NCBI GenBank assembly: GCA_051453625.1
Contig: JBOZIK010000001.1
Location: 155,845,811 to 155,867,569 of the forward strand
Source: Welwitschia mirabilis
Taxonomy: Eukaryota > Gnetophyta > Gnetopsida > Welwitschiales
Direction: 5' to 3'
DNA: 21,759 nt
Every line of letters starts with the position of its first letter. The stretch's first letter is position 1. Below the pieces are notes generated by a model. The model was given only the letters and a program-made list of their open reading frames with translations. It did no database searches and was not told where the DNA came from. This document shows, piece by piece, positions 9,416 through 18,754 of the stretch. Both the position numbers and the translations under genes were made by a program.

Positions 9416-9929
9416 NNNNNNNNNNNNNNNNNNNNNNNNNNNNNNNNNNNNNNNNNNNNNNNNNNNNNNNNNNNNNNNNNNNNNNNNNNNNNNNNNNNNN
9501 NNNNNNNNNNNNNNNNNNNNNNNNNNNNNNNNNNNNNNNNNNNNNNNNNNNNNNNNNNNNNNNNNNNNNNNNNNNNNNNNNNNNNNNNNNNNNNNNNNNN
9601 NNNNNNNNNNNNNNNNNNNNNNNNNNNNNNNNNNNNNNNNNNNNNNNNNNNNNNNNNNNNNNNNNNNNNNNNNNNNNNNNNNNNNNNNNNNNNNNNNNNN
9701 NNNNNNNNNNNNNNNNNNNNNNNNNNNNNNNNNNNNNNNNNNNNNNNNNNNNNNNNNNNNNNNNNNNNNNNNNNNNNNNNNNNNNNNNNNNNNNNNNNNN
9801 NNNNNNNNNNNNNNNNNNNNNNNNNNNNNNNNNNNNNNNNNNNNNNNNNNNNNNNNNNNNNNNNNNNNNNNNNNNNNNNNNNNNNNNNNNNNNNNNNNNN
9901 NNNNNNNNNNNNNNNNNNNNNNNNNNNNN
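9416..9929. other. assembly gap (514 N)
   Basis: A run of ambiguous bases. Its odd length suggests an estimated gap size. Long open frames reported across it on both strands are artefacts of the missing bases. Confidence 0.97.
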
Positions 9930-10400
9930 AAGTCATTTGCTTAAATTTTTTTCATCATTATTGTTGTCAATGCCTTATATACTTTGCAATGTCATTCTTA
10001 TTATTGATACCACCATGGTTATCTTTGTTTTTGTCACCGCCATCATTAGACTTTCCTACACCTCTCATGTCACATTCATGGTTACAATGATAGAAATGGA
10101 ACAAGACAAACTAATAGTGCATTATTTTTTAATCTTTTTGCATTAACTTAAATAAAAGGATGCACATACACATACATGTCTCACATTATTAAATAATGCT
10201 CTTAGCTTACAAATAAGAAAGGATAGGGTAATATATACATAACAAAATGATTTAGTTGTATAATAAATTTAATATGACATCTTATAATGTCAGTTTCAAT
10301 AGTCATGTTTTAGGGTATTTAAATATAAAGATTATGACTAGTATATTATTATTTATAAAATACCCATTTGGTTGAATTGTTTCAACTAGAACTTTATGGA
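9930..10400. other. intergenic sequence, no gene seen
   Basis: AT-rich sequence beside the gap. The frame at 9937-10146 has a hydrophobic translation, but it comes from T-rich DNA and lacks any family signal. Nothing else is supported. Confidence 0.55.
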
Positions 10401-10750
10401 TGACATCTTTCAAACCCATGTCATCTATATTTCTTTTGTCCAATGGATCTTTAGGGTTTTATATATATAATTAAAAAAATTCAATTTTAGTTTTATAATG
10501 GGTCGAAAAAATGTTAGATAGTCTAAAGTAGATTTTAAATACTGATTTTTATTTGTTGTAATTATATATATATGACACCTTTTAGACTCATAGTTCTTTT
10601 GTTGAATAGATCCTTAAGGCCTTATGGATGTAATTAAAGCAATTCAATTTCAGTTTCACAATTAATGGAGAAAATCTTAATATGGGTTATCAATCTATTA
10701 AATAGTGTAAAGTTGATTTTAAATATTAATTTTTATTCATTGTATGTTTT
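10401..10750. repeat. diverged tandem duplication, unit about 172 bp
   Basis: Two copies follow one another at about 10401-10572 and 10573-10750. Both run in the same order through TGACAYCTTT, a TTCTTTTGT segment, a GATCYTTA(A/G)GG segment, an ATTCAATTT segment and a GATTTTAAATA(C/T)T(G/A)ATTTTTATT segment. Copy 2 is diverged and carries small indels, so the duplication is old. Its origin is unknown. Confidence 0.75.
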
Positions 10751-11410
10751 TATGGTATTAGTGTATCTATTTTATTAAGGGGTGGGAAAGGGGATGTAAG
10801 GAATTTCATTTTAAAGATATTTTTTAAATTTTAAGAGGATTTTACACATCCACAACAAACAAAAATAGTGGGTAGGAAGCCTTGTTTCTCTTAGCCACTT
10901 CATATGTTTTTCTTGTTTTAAATTTTATTCAAGTTTTATTATTTTAAACAATCTGATGTTGTAAAGGGGGTGGTATAATTTATGATGAATAAAATGTAGG
11001 TTAGAAGGCCTTAGTTCTCTCGTCTAATAATTAGAATGTTAACAATGTCTTTGAAAAGTTTGAATTAAAACCTAGAATTTTACTTCCACTTTGAAGGGAT
11101 TATATAAGTGGGATAGGAGAAGGAGGGGAAGGGGGATCCTCAAGAAAGAAAGGAATGTGGGATAAGATGGAGGAAATAAAGATTGGGAGGAAGGCTTAGC
11201 TGAAAATAGGAAGGATGAGGACAAGCCACATTATGACCAACACTCTAGTTGAAAGTAGGACAAAATCACTTAGAATGTTCTCAAACATACATAAGGGATT
11301 GTATAACACTTGTCATAACTCAGAATTCCGCTAAAATGCATAGGGTGATGTCTTTTAAGTCATCAACTTATAGAATATGCCTTCAAGTTTTAAAACCATT
11401 AAAAGTAAAT
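10751..11410. other. intergenic sequence with strand-asymmetric purine tract
   Basis: No gene is seen. From about 11100 to 11225 the + strand is strongly purine-rich with several G runs, such as GGAGGGGAAGGGGG within 11115-11133. A short diverged repeat, AGRARGCCTT(G/A)(G/T)TTCTCT-like, occurs at about 10874 and 11003. Confidence 0.5.
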
Positions 11411-11632
11411 TAAAAGTAATGTATAAAATTAAGTGGTGGTGCATGTGATTCATACCTAAGACTTTGAACCTAAAAGTCTCACTTGTTATTCATACCGAAA
11501 ACTCCAAAAGTTTAAAGGCATTAAAAGCAACATATAAAATAATAGTTGGTGCACCTTAATTCATACCTAAGACTTTGAAAGCGGATGCTTAAGTCTCACC
11601 TATGATTCATAACACAAACTTTAAACTTTGAC
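11411..11632. repeat. tandem duplication, unit about 111 bp
   Basis: Copy 1 (11411-11521) and copy 2 (11522-11632) share TAAAAGYAAYRTATAAAAT, a GTTGGTGCA-like segment, the identical ATTCATACCTAAGACTTTGA (starting 11448 and 11559, exactly 111 bases apart) and an AAGTCTCACYT segment. This spacing marks a true tandem duplication and not chance similarity. Confidence 0.85.
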
Positions 11633-13702
11633 CAAGGTGCTCCTTAAAAGGTTTAATTCTACAATTTAAGGTTTTTTTTAATTCTATTAATTTATAAGTT
11701 TGATGAATCATGTCAAAGGAAATGTTTGAAAAACCCAATGGACCAACCACTTGATCTTTGAATTTATTGTTTGCATTTGATGGTTGTAAGTTCCTTTTGT
11801 ATGATTTCACTCATCAAATTGTTATTATGTCCATTAGAGATGCTGCTGCTCTAAATCTAGGATAACATGTTGGTATCAAAATGTTTCTTTAACTAGCTAG
11901 GTTAGTTTGCCAATGGATTTCCAATTTGACTTTCATCCCAAACGAGTTGCGACAAGCCTATTTTAAAGAAAAAGGAAGTGCATTCATTTAACATTAAAGT
12001 CTAGATTGTTGGTTCTAGTAGATTTCTTCACCTTGTGGATAATTGGTGTAGTGCTATTGATAGTTTATATTTCTATTCTAAGTTTTCTTCCTTAAACTCT
12101 TATTATTGCCTTTGAATTTGCTCAAGTCTTGATGAATACTTTCTTAGATAAGCGAAAACTATCTTGATTTCTTGTCTTTCATTTCTTAATAAATTTCTTA
12201 ATTTAAGGAAAAGGATTAGGTATACTTATTAACATATATGCCTACTTTATTATTAAGATAAATAGGTCTAAAATCATGCTGACACGCCTTGAGATTCAAA
12301 ATGTGATCACAATTAAAATGAATGTATTAAATTTTGATAAACCCTCACACTATTGGATTTTGGCAACTAAGTTGTTAGGCAGATAAAGTAATCAAAATAA
12401 AATTGGGTATTAAATTCCATTTGTGCTACTTCTAATATTTGAAGAAAATAAAGTGATATAAACCAGTGAAGGAACTAAGTCTGATGAAGACCCATCAAAG
12501 CCGAGGAAGTTCTAAATGAGTAGAACATATTGTAGTTCAAAAGAAAACATCATGTAAAGCAATGATATAATTGTTTTATCTTTAGGAGGCAAATGCTAAT
12601 ATTGGATTTCTTTAATCATAAGTTCTGATTTAAACATCAAATTCAGAAGTCTTAAATATGCAAGACTATATTGTGAAACAATCACTTGCATAAACTAATA
12701 ACTTTGAAATAGTTGGACTTGGGAGTTGAGGAAACATAGGTCACAAAAAGAACTTTGTTTTTAAAAGTTTAAGATTTGATAAATATTTTTAAATAAAAAC
12801 TTAACCCACTCTCTCTTAGAATTTTCAAGCATTTTTATTCGTACCAGTGGTATAGCAAAAGTGGGGAAAAGGGACAGAGAAAATGAAAATCAAAACATAT
12901 ATGAATCCAAAGTTTGGATGCCAATATCTTCACACTTGAAGTTTTATCAATAAACTTTAAAAGAAAAACACTTTGCCATGGCAAAAAAACTCTTATGGAA
13001 GAACTTTACAGAGTCTATTGGTCTAAGAAAGCTTTGCCAAAAGAAAGTGTCAACTCTCTCCTATCAAAATATACCACTAGGACATAACCTCTTTTATTAA
13101 TTAACTCACCTTTGCCATAGGTACACATGTCACCTTTAACACAAGTACACGTCCATTAGGATATCAATTAAAAAAGTGTTCATTTTGTTATCTTTACATT
13201 CACATTAATGATTTCGTGAAAACTTAAATACTTGAGGTTGTTAGTTAACCCCCCAATGTAACATGGAACCTTGAGGCAAGTAAAATACCTAGAGACTATC
13301 ACTCAAAAAGGAATAGAAGACTTATATTTACAAATTCCCCTAAAATGCTCCCACATCTAAAAAATTACTCTAGATTTCTTATGCTCCAAATGTGGGTAAA
13401 GGTGGTTTGATAATAAGAAATTTTTTATGTGAAAAATTTAAATAGAATTGTTATTGGAACTCCAAAGTTCTAAGCTATTGTATATTTGAAAACAGTAGGA
13501 ATATAACAGCGGGGATAAGAGCCAAAATAGTAATGATAAGGCGATTTGGGAATCTCTTATTGAAATAGATACAAGGATTTGCATGAATTAGAAATTATTT
13601 GTTAATTTAGTGGTAGTCCTTAAACTAGTAGGACTTAAGAAGAGAGGGGTAATTCTACAATCATTTGCATGGTCTTTTTTTATATTTTCCAAAAAATTTT
13701 AA
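11633..13702. other. intergenic sequence, possible decayed LTR-element interior
   Basis: No gene is seen; all frames are heavily interrupted. The motif TTGGTATCA at 11870-11878, just after GGATAACA, resembles the start of an initiator-Met tRNA primer-binding site following an LTR end (TGGTATCAGAGC is the usual plant form), but the remainder of the site does not match. The 67-codon minus-strand frame at 11607-11810 starts at GTG and has no recognisable domain. Confidence 0.35.
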
Positions 13703-13802
13703 NNNNNNNNNNNNNNNNNNNNNNNNNNNNNNNNNNNNNNNNNNNNNNNNNNNNNNNNNNNNNNNNNNNNNNNNNNNNNNNNNNNNNNNNNNNNNNNNNN
13801 NN
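13703..13802. other. assembly gap (100 N)
   Basis: Exactly 100 ambiguous bases, the conventional size for a gap of unknown length. The real separation of the flanks is therefore unknown. Confidence 0.97.
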
Positions 13803-13974
13803 AATTTTAAAATGAAACAAATTTATTCAAAGATATAATAAATTCCAACAAAGTGGCTTCAAGTAGTTCAATACCTTGGACGCTTATAAGAATTGATAAC
13901 AAAAAATTTGGATTAAAAATAATTAGAAATATGAAATTTAAGACAAGAGAAGGATTTAGTCCAAGATCAATTTC

Positions 13975-14165
13975 CACAATGATGAAGTCTTTGACATACT
14001 AAGGACAGGGTCCCAAGTTCAAACCCTTGCATTGCGAAGGGCATATAATTTGCATTTGCCCAAATGCCAATGGTCGTTTGTGGGACACATACCTACTTAC
14101 TTAGCTTACCCTCTAAAAAAGGAGGGGGCGTTGACGGGGCTAGTAATAAAGAAAAAGATAACATT
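13975..14165 (+). mobile_element. possible tRNA-derived SINE or other retroposon fragment
   Basis: A perfect pol III B-box core, GTTCAAACC, lies at 14017-14025. A weak A-box-like stretch (GATGAAGTCTTTGACAT) lies about 35 bases upstream. The module is followed by less AT-rich sequence and then by AAAAAAGGAGGGGGCG near 14116-14131, which resembles a polypurine tract. Boundaries and family are unknown; it could instead be a fragment of an LTR element. Confidence 0.35.
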
Positions 14166-14434
14166 AGAGAAATGAGAAGGACCTAAAACATAGTTTGAAC
14201 TTTGGATTAACTTAAAACATAGATTCAATCAATGACAATGAAGTGATTCTAATGAATATAAAGATTTAGAAAATGAAATAGAAAACTTAAGAAGTTTAAA
14301 AAAGATTCAAGATGTCATAAAAATTTTGGATTCTTTAATTGTCATTAACAAGATCTCTCACCATAAGAGATTATTTCGCAAAGGATTGTCTTAGAAACAA
14401 GTTTAAGAGATTATGATTGAAGGAAGAAGATCTT
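14166..14434. other. intergenic sequence, no gene seen
   Basis: AT-rich sequence without open frames of note. Words related to the adjacent 20-bp repeat (CTCTCACCATAAGAGAT near 14353) suggest that the repeat motif once extended or arose here. Confidence 0.45.
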
Positions 14435-14474
14435 TCACCATGAGAGATCAGACATCACCATGAGAGATCAGACA
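14435..14474. repeat. perfect 20-bp tandem duplication
   Basis: TCACCATGAGAGATCAGACA occurs twice head to tail (14435-14454 and 14455-14474) with no mismatch. A diverged relative, CTCACCATAAGAGAT, lies about 80 bases upstream. Exact identity implies a recent duplication compared with the other repeats here, or a collapsed or variable minisatellite. Confidence 0.95.
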
Positions 14475-14810
14475 ATGACCATTTTTAAATAACACATCAA
14501 TATTTAACAATATATTTTATTGGCTAAGAGAAACAATGATATCTTGAAATTTTTTAAGTTTATTATTAATTATGTTAAAAATTTTAATCACAGTAGTATT
14601 TGAGGGGCATGCTAGCCAACATTTCATTTGTCAATAGTGTAATATTTATTTTCTTATGAATCAAATAAATATAAAATAATCTAAAACAAATTAATAAAAT
14701 AAAAATTTTATTACATTTATTTTAATTCTAAGGATATGGCCTATATTATGATTCTCTTGGCCATTCATGTTGGTATATCATATGGATCACAATGATCATA
14801 GTTATTAAAT

Positions 14811-15025
14811 AATAACGACTGTCAATGGGGATGTAGTCTAAGTGGTGAAATACTCATCCTCCATTTAGGGTGTCGTGGGATGGAGCTTTGGATGTATTCG
14901 CACATTATAAGGCAATATACATAATTAAATCATTTATTTAGGTGATCATGGTCATTGTACTTTTGAGAGGAAGTTTGGTGTCCAAAATTTTTGAGTTCGT
15001 TATCCCCTATTAAGTAATGAAGACA
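14811..15025 (+). mobile_element. tRNA-derived SINE-like element, copy A
   Basis: The head TGTAGTCTAAGTGGTGAAAT near 14832 resembles the D-arm/A-box region of a plant tRNA-Asp (TGTAGTATAGTGGTAAGTAT). It is followed by ACTCATCCTCCATTTAGG and a degenerate B-box region. The body aligns in the same order with 17668-17875: the shared words are CTCATCCTCCAYTTAG, AATTAAAT, TGTACYTYTTGAG, TTTTGAGTT and ATCYCCCYATTAA. Length is about 215 bp. Target-site duplications were not identified. Confidence 0.6.
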
Positions 15026-15599
15026 TTAATAAGTGTAACTTTATTTTGCAAACTACATCAATTTTAATTTACATTTATAAGAATAGTTATTCTAAGTTTA
15101 ATAAAGAGGCTTTGATTATGTGGTTGGATTATTTCTCCATCTTTATAGAAGATGAAGAAGGAAGAGAAGCATAGGTAACTCAAAACAAAGGACATAAGAG
15201 GTTAAGATCTAAAGTAAAGATTTCGTGAATGAAGAAGGTTCTTTTGGATATGTATGAACATTTTACGTGAATAAAAAATAAAAGCACACCTAAACAAGAT
15301 AGGAGCTTAAAGAGAGAAATTATAAAGCAATACTTGGAAGACAAAGCGAATGAACTTTAAAGGACCCATGGACTATCAACGTAAAAGGGTTCTAAGTTGA
15401 TCAAAGATCAAAAAGCATTAACTTAAAGGATTGAAAAATTTTAGCCTTAAGATTAGAAGTAGAATCCTAAATAAATTATAATAAGGACGTTTTAAATATA
15501 AAAAGATAAAGGACCGTTCATAGAGAAAAGTAAGTCAAAGAATAATTATTATATCTTGTTAAAATTGAAGGAAAGAATAAGAATAAAAGAAAATTAGAT
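15026..15599. other. intergenic sequence, no gene seen
   Basis: A purine-rich stretch (about 15140-15560) whose frames are broken every few codons. It could be degenerate retrotransposon coding sequence, but no protein motif is recognisable. Confidence 0.45.
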
Positions 15600-15701
15600 T
15601 GTCTCTAAAGAGACATTTTAATGATAGACCAATGCTCTCGTGACTTTGCGGTTGTGAGGTCACTTTGAAAAAGCCTTTCAACAAATTAAAAAAAAAAAAA
15701 A
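15600..15701 (+). mobile_element. possible retroposon fragment ending in a poly(A) tract
   Basis: A short GC-richer segment with tRNA-like order (ATGCTCTCGTGACTTTGCGG then GTTGTGAGGTC) is followed within about 50 bases by an uninterrupted run of A at 15688-15701. An A tail after a tRNA-like head is what a SINE or other LINE-mobilised retroposon leaves. No target-site duplication was found, so this is tentative. Confidence 0.3.
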
Positions 15702-16359
15702 GAAGATTTATATTTAGAGTCTTATAAGAGCCATATAAAGAATAATTACATTATTTTTGTTGCTCAAAGAATACAAAATAGAAAATAAGTATAATTTGAA
15801 GGGTAACAATATGAAAAACAACCTCGTTTTCTAATTCAAGTATATGGTTGGTACATGAATTATTGGCTTTCTCACATGGCCACTTTCCATATTATCCTCC
15901 TTTTTCTAAACTAAGGAATAATGGTCTACTTGATAACGTCTTCATTGCCACATTTCAAGGTATTAATACATAATGCAAGGAATCTTCAAACATAAGCTAA
16001 AATAATTTCATCCAGTATCATTTTTATAGAAAGTAATCACCTAGAAAAGAAAATGCAACCATGAACTGAGCATTGATAACTTTGGAAAAAGACCAATCAA
16101 CTAACTAAATAATTTCACATTGGCTTGAACCCATTCAAAACCCTTCCAACAAATTGCTTTCAATACATTACTCAATTTGTTTTAGCATTGAAGAGATGCA
16201 TGTCATGGGAAAATGATATGTAACGTGACAAGAACATGCTATCATTATCACATTCTAACATACTTTAAAGTTTCTTGGCTTTGATCTGTAATTAAAATGG
16301 AATGGTAACCCACCATCAAAGGTTAGGTCTTAACTTGTTCTTTCTTATTTTTATAGCTT
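15702..16359. other. intergenic sequence, no gene seen
   Basis: AT-rich sequence with no open frames, repeats or RNA genes that I can support. Confidence 0.55.
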
Positions 16360-16740
16360 TGACTCCCAGATGGGAGATGGGGGGAATGCCTCTGGGGTCC
16401 CATAACAAAAGATTTTTGTGGGTCCCATGAGAAAAGATTTTGATATGAATAGGAGATGTGTCCTATAGTTGGTGTGTCCCCTAAAAGCCAAGGAGGTGAC
16501 ATTGGGCTTGATTGTTTAACTTACTCTAACCAACATTATGTTATGTAATGTTGCCCAAGGATGGTGACCTCAAAAACCATGAGCAACTTGGTGACAAACA
16601 CATCTTTAGCTTTGCCTTCTCTTTAAGGCTGCACCACAATAAATGCCCTCAATCATCATCATCAATCATCAACCTCATTCTCATCCACTTGTGTGTCCTT
16701 CTAGCTTGCTTTGTAAGCCACATGGTCTTCTTTTTTTTAA
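16360..16740 (+). other. GC-richer island with promoter-like features, no gene supported
   Basis: This patch is visibly less AT-rich than its flanks. It contains a GTGGGTCC word (16418-16425) like a TCP-factor site, an AATAAATG TATA-like word at about 16640, a CATCATCATCAATCATCAAC run and a 79-codon ATG frame (16548-16787) with a hydrophobic middle. The frame has no family signal. It may be a decayed promoter or a piece of an unrecognised repeat. Confidence 0.3.
16395..16444. repeat. 25-bp tandem duplication
   Basis: GGGTCCCAT followed by AAAAGATTTT occurs at 16395 and again at 16420, 25 bases apart. The two copies differ mainly by AAC versus GAG after GGGTCCCAT and at the unit ends. Confidence 0.85.
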
Positions 16741-16787
16741 GGGGAAAATTTGCTATGATGGTATCACATGATATTTATTCTATATAG

Positions 16788-17650
16788 TTGGCTTTTCAAT
16801 AGATTGCTTACAATTCACCTTAGAAAGACCTTCTAAGAGTGAGATTTTAATTTCATCATAAACATGACGTGTTTACAGGCTATGCTTTTTAGGTCATTAG
16901 GAGCTTATAATTATTCTATAAATATTTACATTATTTTTTTAGATCACATGGAAGACAAAAGGCAATAAAATATTTAAAAAGTTTTGCAATTGTTGTTTCT
17001 TATTACTGTCTTAAAAGGCAAGAAAAAGTTGAATGAATTGTAGATAAACTATATTGTTTCCTAGTTCTTTTTAAAGTTTGAATATCCCCTATTTATTTTA
17101 TGGGATATACATAAAATGTGGTTAATTTTGTATTAAAATAATTTATCATGGACAATCCATAACTTAGTTACATTATTCGTTACTTAAACTATGCAAGAAT
17201 CTAAGTTCATAATAATTTAAAGAATCAAGAAATGGAATAGATGTAGGGTAATTAGGGATAATTGAAAATGAAGAAGATAAACTCTAATTTTATTCTTCAT
17301 TTATTTATTATATTTTTAATTTTGTAGAATGAACTTACAAACAAAATATAGAAATCAATATTGAAGACATACTTGTTATGGTATCCATGCCTCACGCTGG
17401 CTTAGAGAAAAGATTTTTTCTCTTGGACTTTATCTTACTTCTATAGAGGAGAAGGCTTTTTTCCTATCATGAACTTCTTTCTTCAATATTTGAATTGGCT
17501 CATCCACGACTTATGGTTCTAATCATGTCCTCATAATTTTTATTTTTTTCCCCTTCACCATCTACACCTTGGCAAATTATTGTCCTTAGGACAATATCAT
17601 TTTTTTTTTAATAAGGAGCATTTTTTTTATATTGTGTTACATTAGAGGTT
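16788..17650. other. intergenic sequence, no gene seen
   Basis: AT-rich with broken frames. At 17374-17387, TGGTATCCATGCCT partly resembles an initiator-Met primer-binding site (TGGTATCAGAGCCT, 11 of 14 bases), but no LTR end is evident before it. Confidence 0.5.
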
Positions 17651-17890
17651 CTAAACCATTAACCTTGCCAATGTGAAGTTTTAGTAATGGGACACTCATC
17701 CTCCACTTAGAAGGTTGTGTGTTTAAACATTTTAATGTCCTATTTGAGATTTTATTAAACTCTAGCTGTAATTAAATTATTTTTGTGTGTGATATATGGT
17801 GGCTGTACCTCTTGAGGGAGGTACAGTCACTCAAAGTTTTGAGTTTGCCATCTCCCCATTAAACTATTAACTCTTAAAGAGGGTATATGC
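17651..17890 (+). mobile_element. tRNA-derived SINE-like element, copy B
   Basis: This is the second member of the family seen at 14811-15025. The A-box-like part is degenerate, but the anticodon-side words ACTCATCCTCCACTTAGAAG and the following GGTTGTGTGTTTAAAC (B-box position) are preserved. The 3' half carries a perfect 9-bp hairpin, CTGTACCTC (17803-17811) with GAGGTACAG (17818-17826), and then ACTCAAA/TTTGAGT. Copy A has the same order but has lost pairing. Confidence 0.6.
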
Positions 17891-18090
17891 TATCACATAA
17901 ATCTTCATTCATGTTGGACAACAACCAAAACTTAAGTATTAGCTAAACTCAAAAAAGAAAGAGAACAAAGGAATCAATGAGACTTCAAACATGAAACTTA
18001 TATGTATCATAACCTATTAAACACCAGAAGAAAATAGGAACTTAGAATGAGGTGGCTTTTAGAAATGCCATAAATTCCTACCACGCCACC

Positions 18091-18215
18091 ATAATAAGGT
18101 GATAAATAAATCAAGTGTTTTGCTTAAGGTAAGATTCAAACCTGCAACCTACCAAAGATGAAAACCTTATCTTACTACTTGAGAGGCATTCCTTTAACTC
18201 AACCTTAACTATTAG
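18091..18215 (-). mobile_element. possible tRNA-derived SINE head
   Basis: On the minus strand GGTTGCAGGTTTGAATCTTA (at 18130-18149) matches a B box with one change from GWTCRANNC. About 40 bases before it lies GGTTGAGTTAAAGGAATGCC, which is A-box-like. The spacing fits a tRNA-type internal promoter. The cloverleaf is not intact, so this is not a functional tRNA. Element ends are not defined. Confidence 0.4.
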
Positions 18216-18732
18216 GATATCAATCACTCATTGTTAACTTCATAACAATGTTTATACTAAGTTTACATAGTTTTTCCACCTTTATTTTACCACTAAATAA
18301 GCCCCATAAATGTTGCATTCCACTACTAATAGTTTAGTACAAACGACTAGTCATTATGCAACAATTTATTCTTTAATGTAATTTTATCTACATGTTAACT
18401 AAACACAAAATTTGATCTTTGGAATTTTGGCAATGTTATTTGATACTATTATGATCTTGACTTTTACAAGTTATTCTATAGTCAAGAAATTTCTATGAAT
18501 TACACATGCACTACAAATCATTATTGCTAAAGATATCTTTAGAATGTTATTTTTTTTGACTACCCTTAGTAGTAACCCCATAATAACATTAAATTTGAGA
18601 TCTCTAAATGAAAAGAATAGGTTTCAATGCTCATAAAGAATTGATAGATTTCTAAATATTTTTGTAATAAAATTAAATCAATGTAACAAGATGTGACATG
18701 TATAAATTAATAAAATTCATTGTACATTTGTT
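18216..18732. other. intergenic sequence, no gene seen
   Basis: AT-rich with stops in all frames and no repeat I can support. Confidence 0.55.
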
Positions 18733-18754
18733 GGGGGGGAGGGGGAATGTTATG
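18733..18754 (+). mobile_element. polypurine tract and possible 3' LTR start of a retrotransposon
   Basis: GGGGGGGAGGGGGAA (18733-18747) is followed directly by TGTTATG (18748-18754). A polypurine tract abutting TG is the junction between the interior and the 3' LTR in plant LTR retrotransposons. GGATAACA near 11861-11868 would be the matching inverted LTR end (TGTTAT/ATAACA), but I could not align LTR-length sequence between the two sites. Confidence 0.35.

Noticed and set aside
9376-10146. Open frames across or beside the 514-N gap on both strands
   Set aside because: They are created by ambiguous bases; the real residues at the edges are few or T-rich hydrophobic noise.
11607-11810. 67-codon minus-strand frame
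   Set aside because: It starts at GTG, partly overlaps the 111-bp duplication and has no recognisable domain.
14435-14474. CRISPR-like repeat
   Set aside because: The two units are directly adjacent with no spacer, and the window is plant nuclear DNA.
16548-16787. 79-codon ATG frame with a hydrophobic segment
   Set aside because: The hydrophobic part comes from T-rich DNA, no homologue is recognised and length is within chance for this window.
17374-17387. TGGTATCCATGCCT as a retrotransposon primer-binding site
   Set aside because: Only 11 of 14 bases match, and no LTR end (CA) lies just upstream.
18128-18206. A functional tRNA gene on the minus strand
   Set aside because: A- and B-box words are present, but no cloverleaf with paired acceptor and anticodon stems can be drawn; a SINE head fits better.
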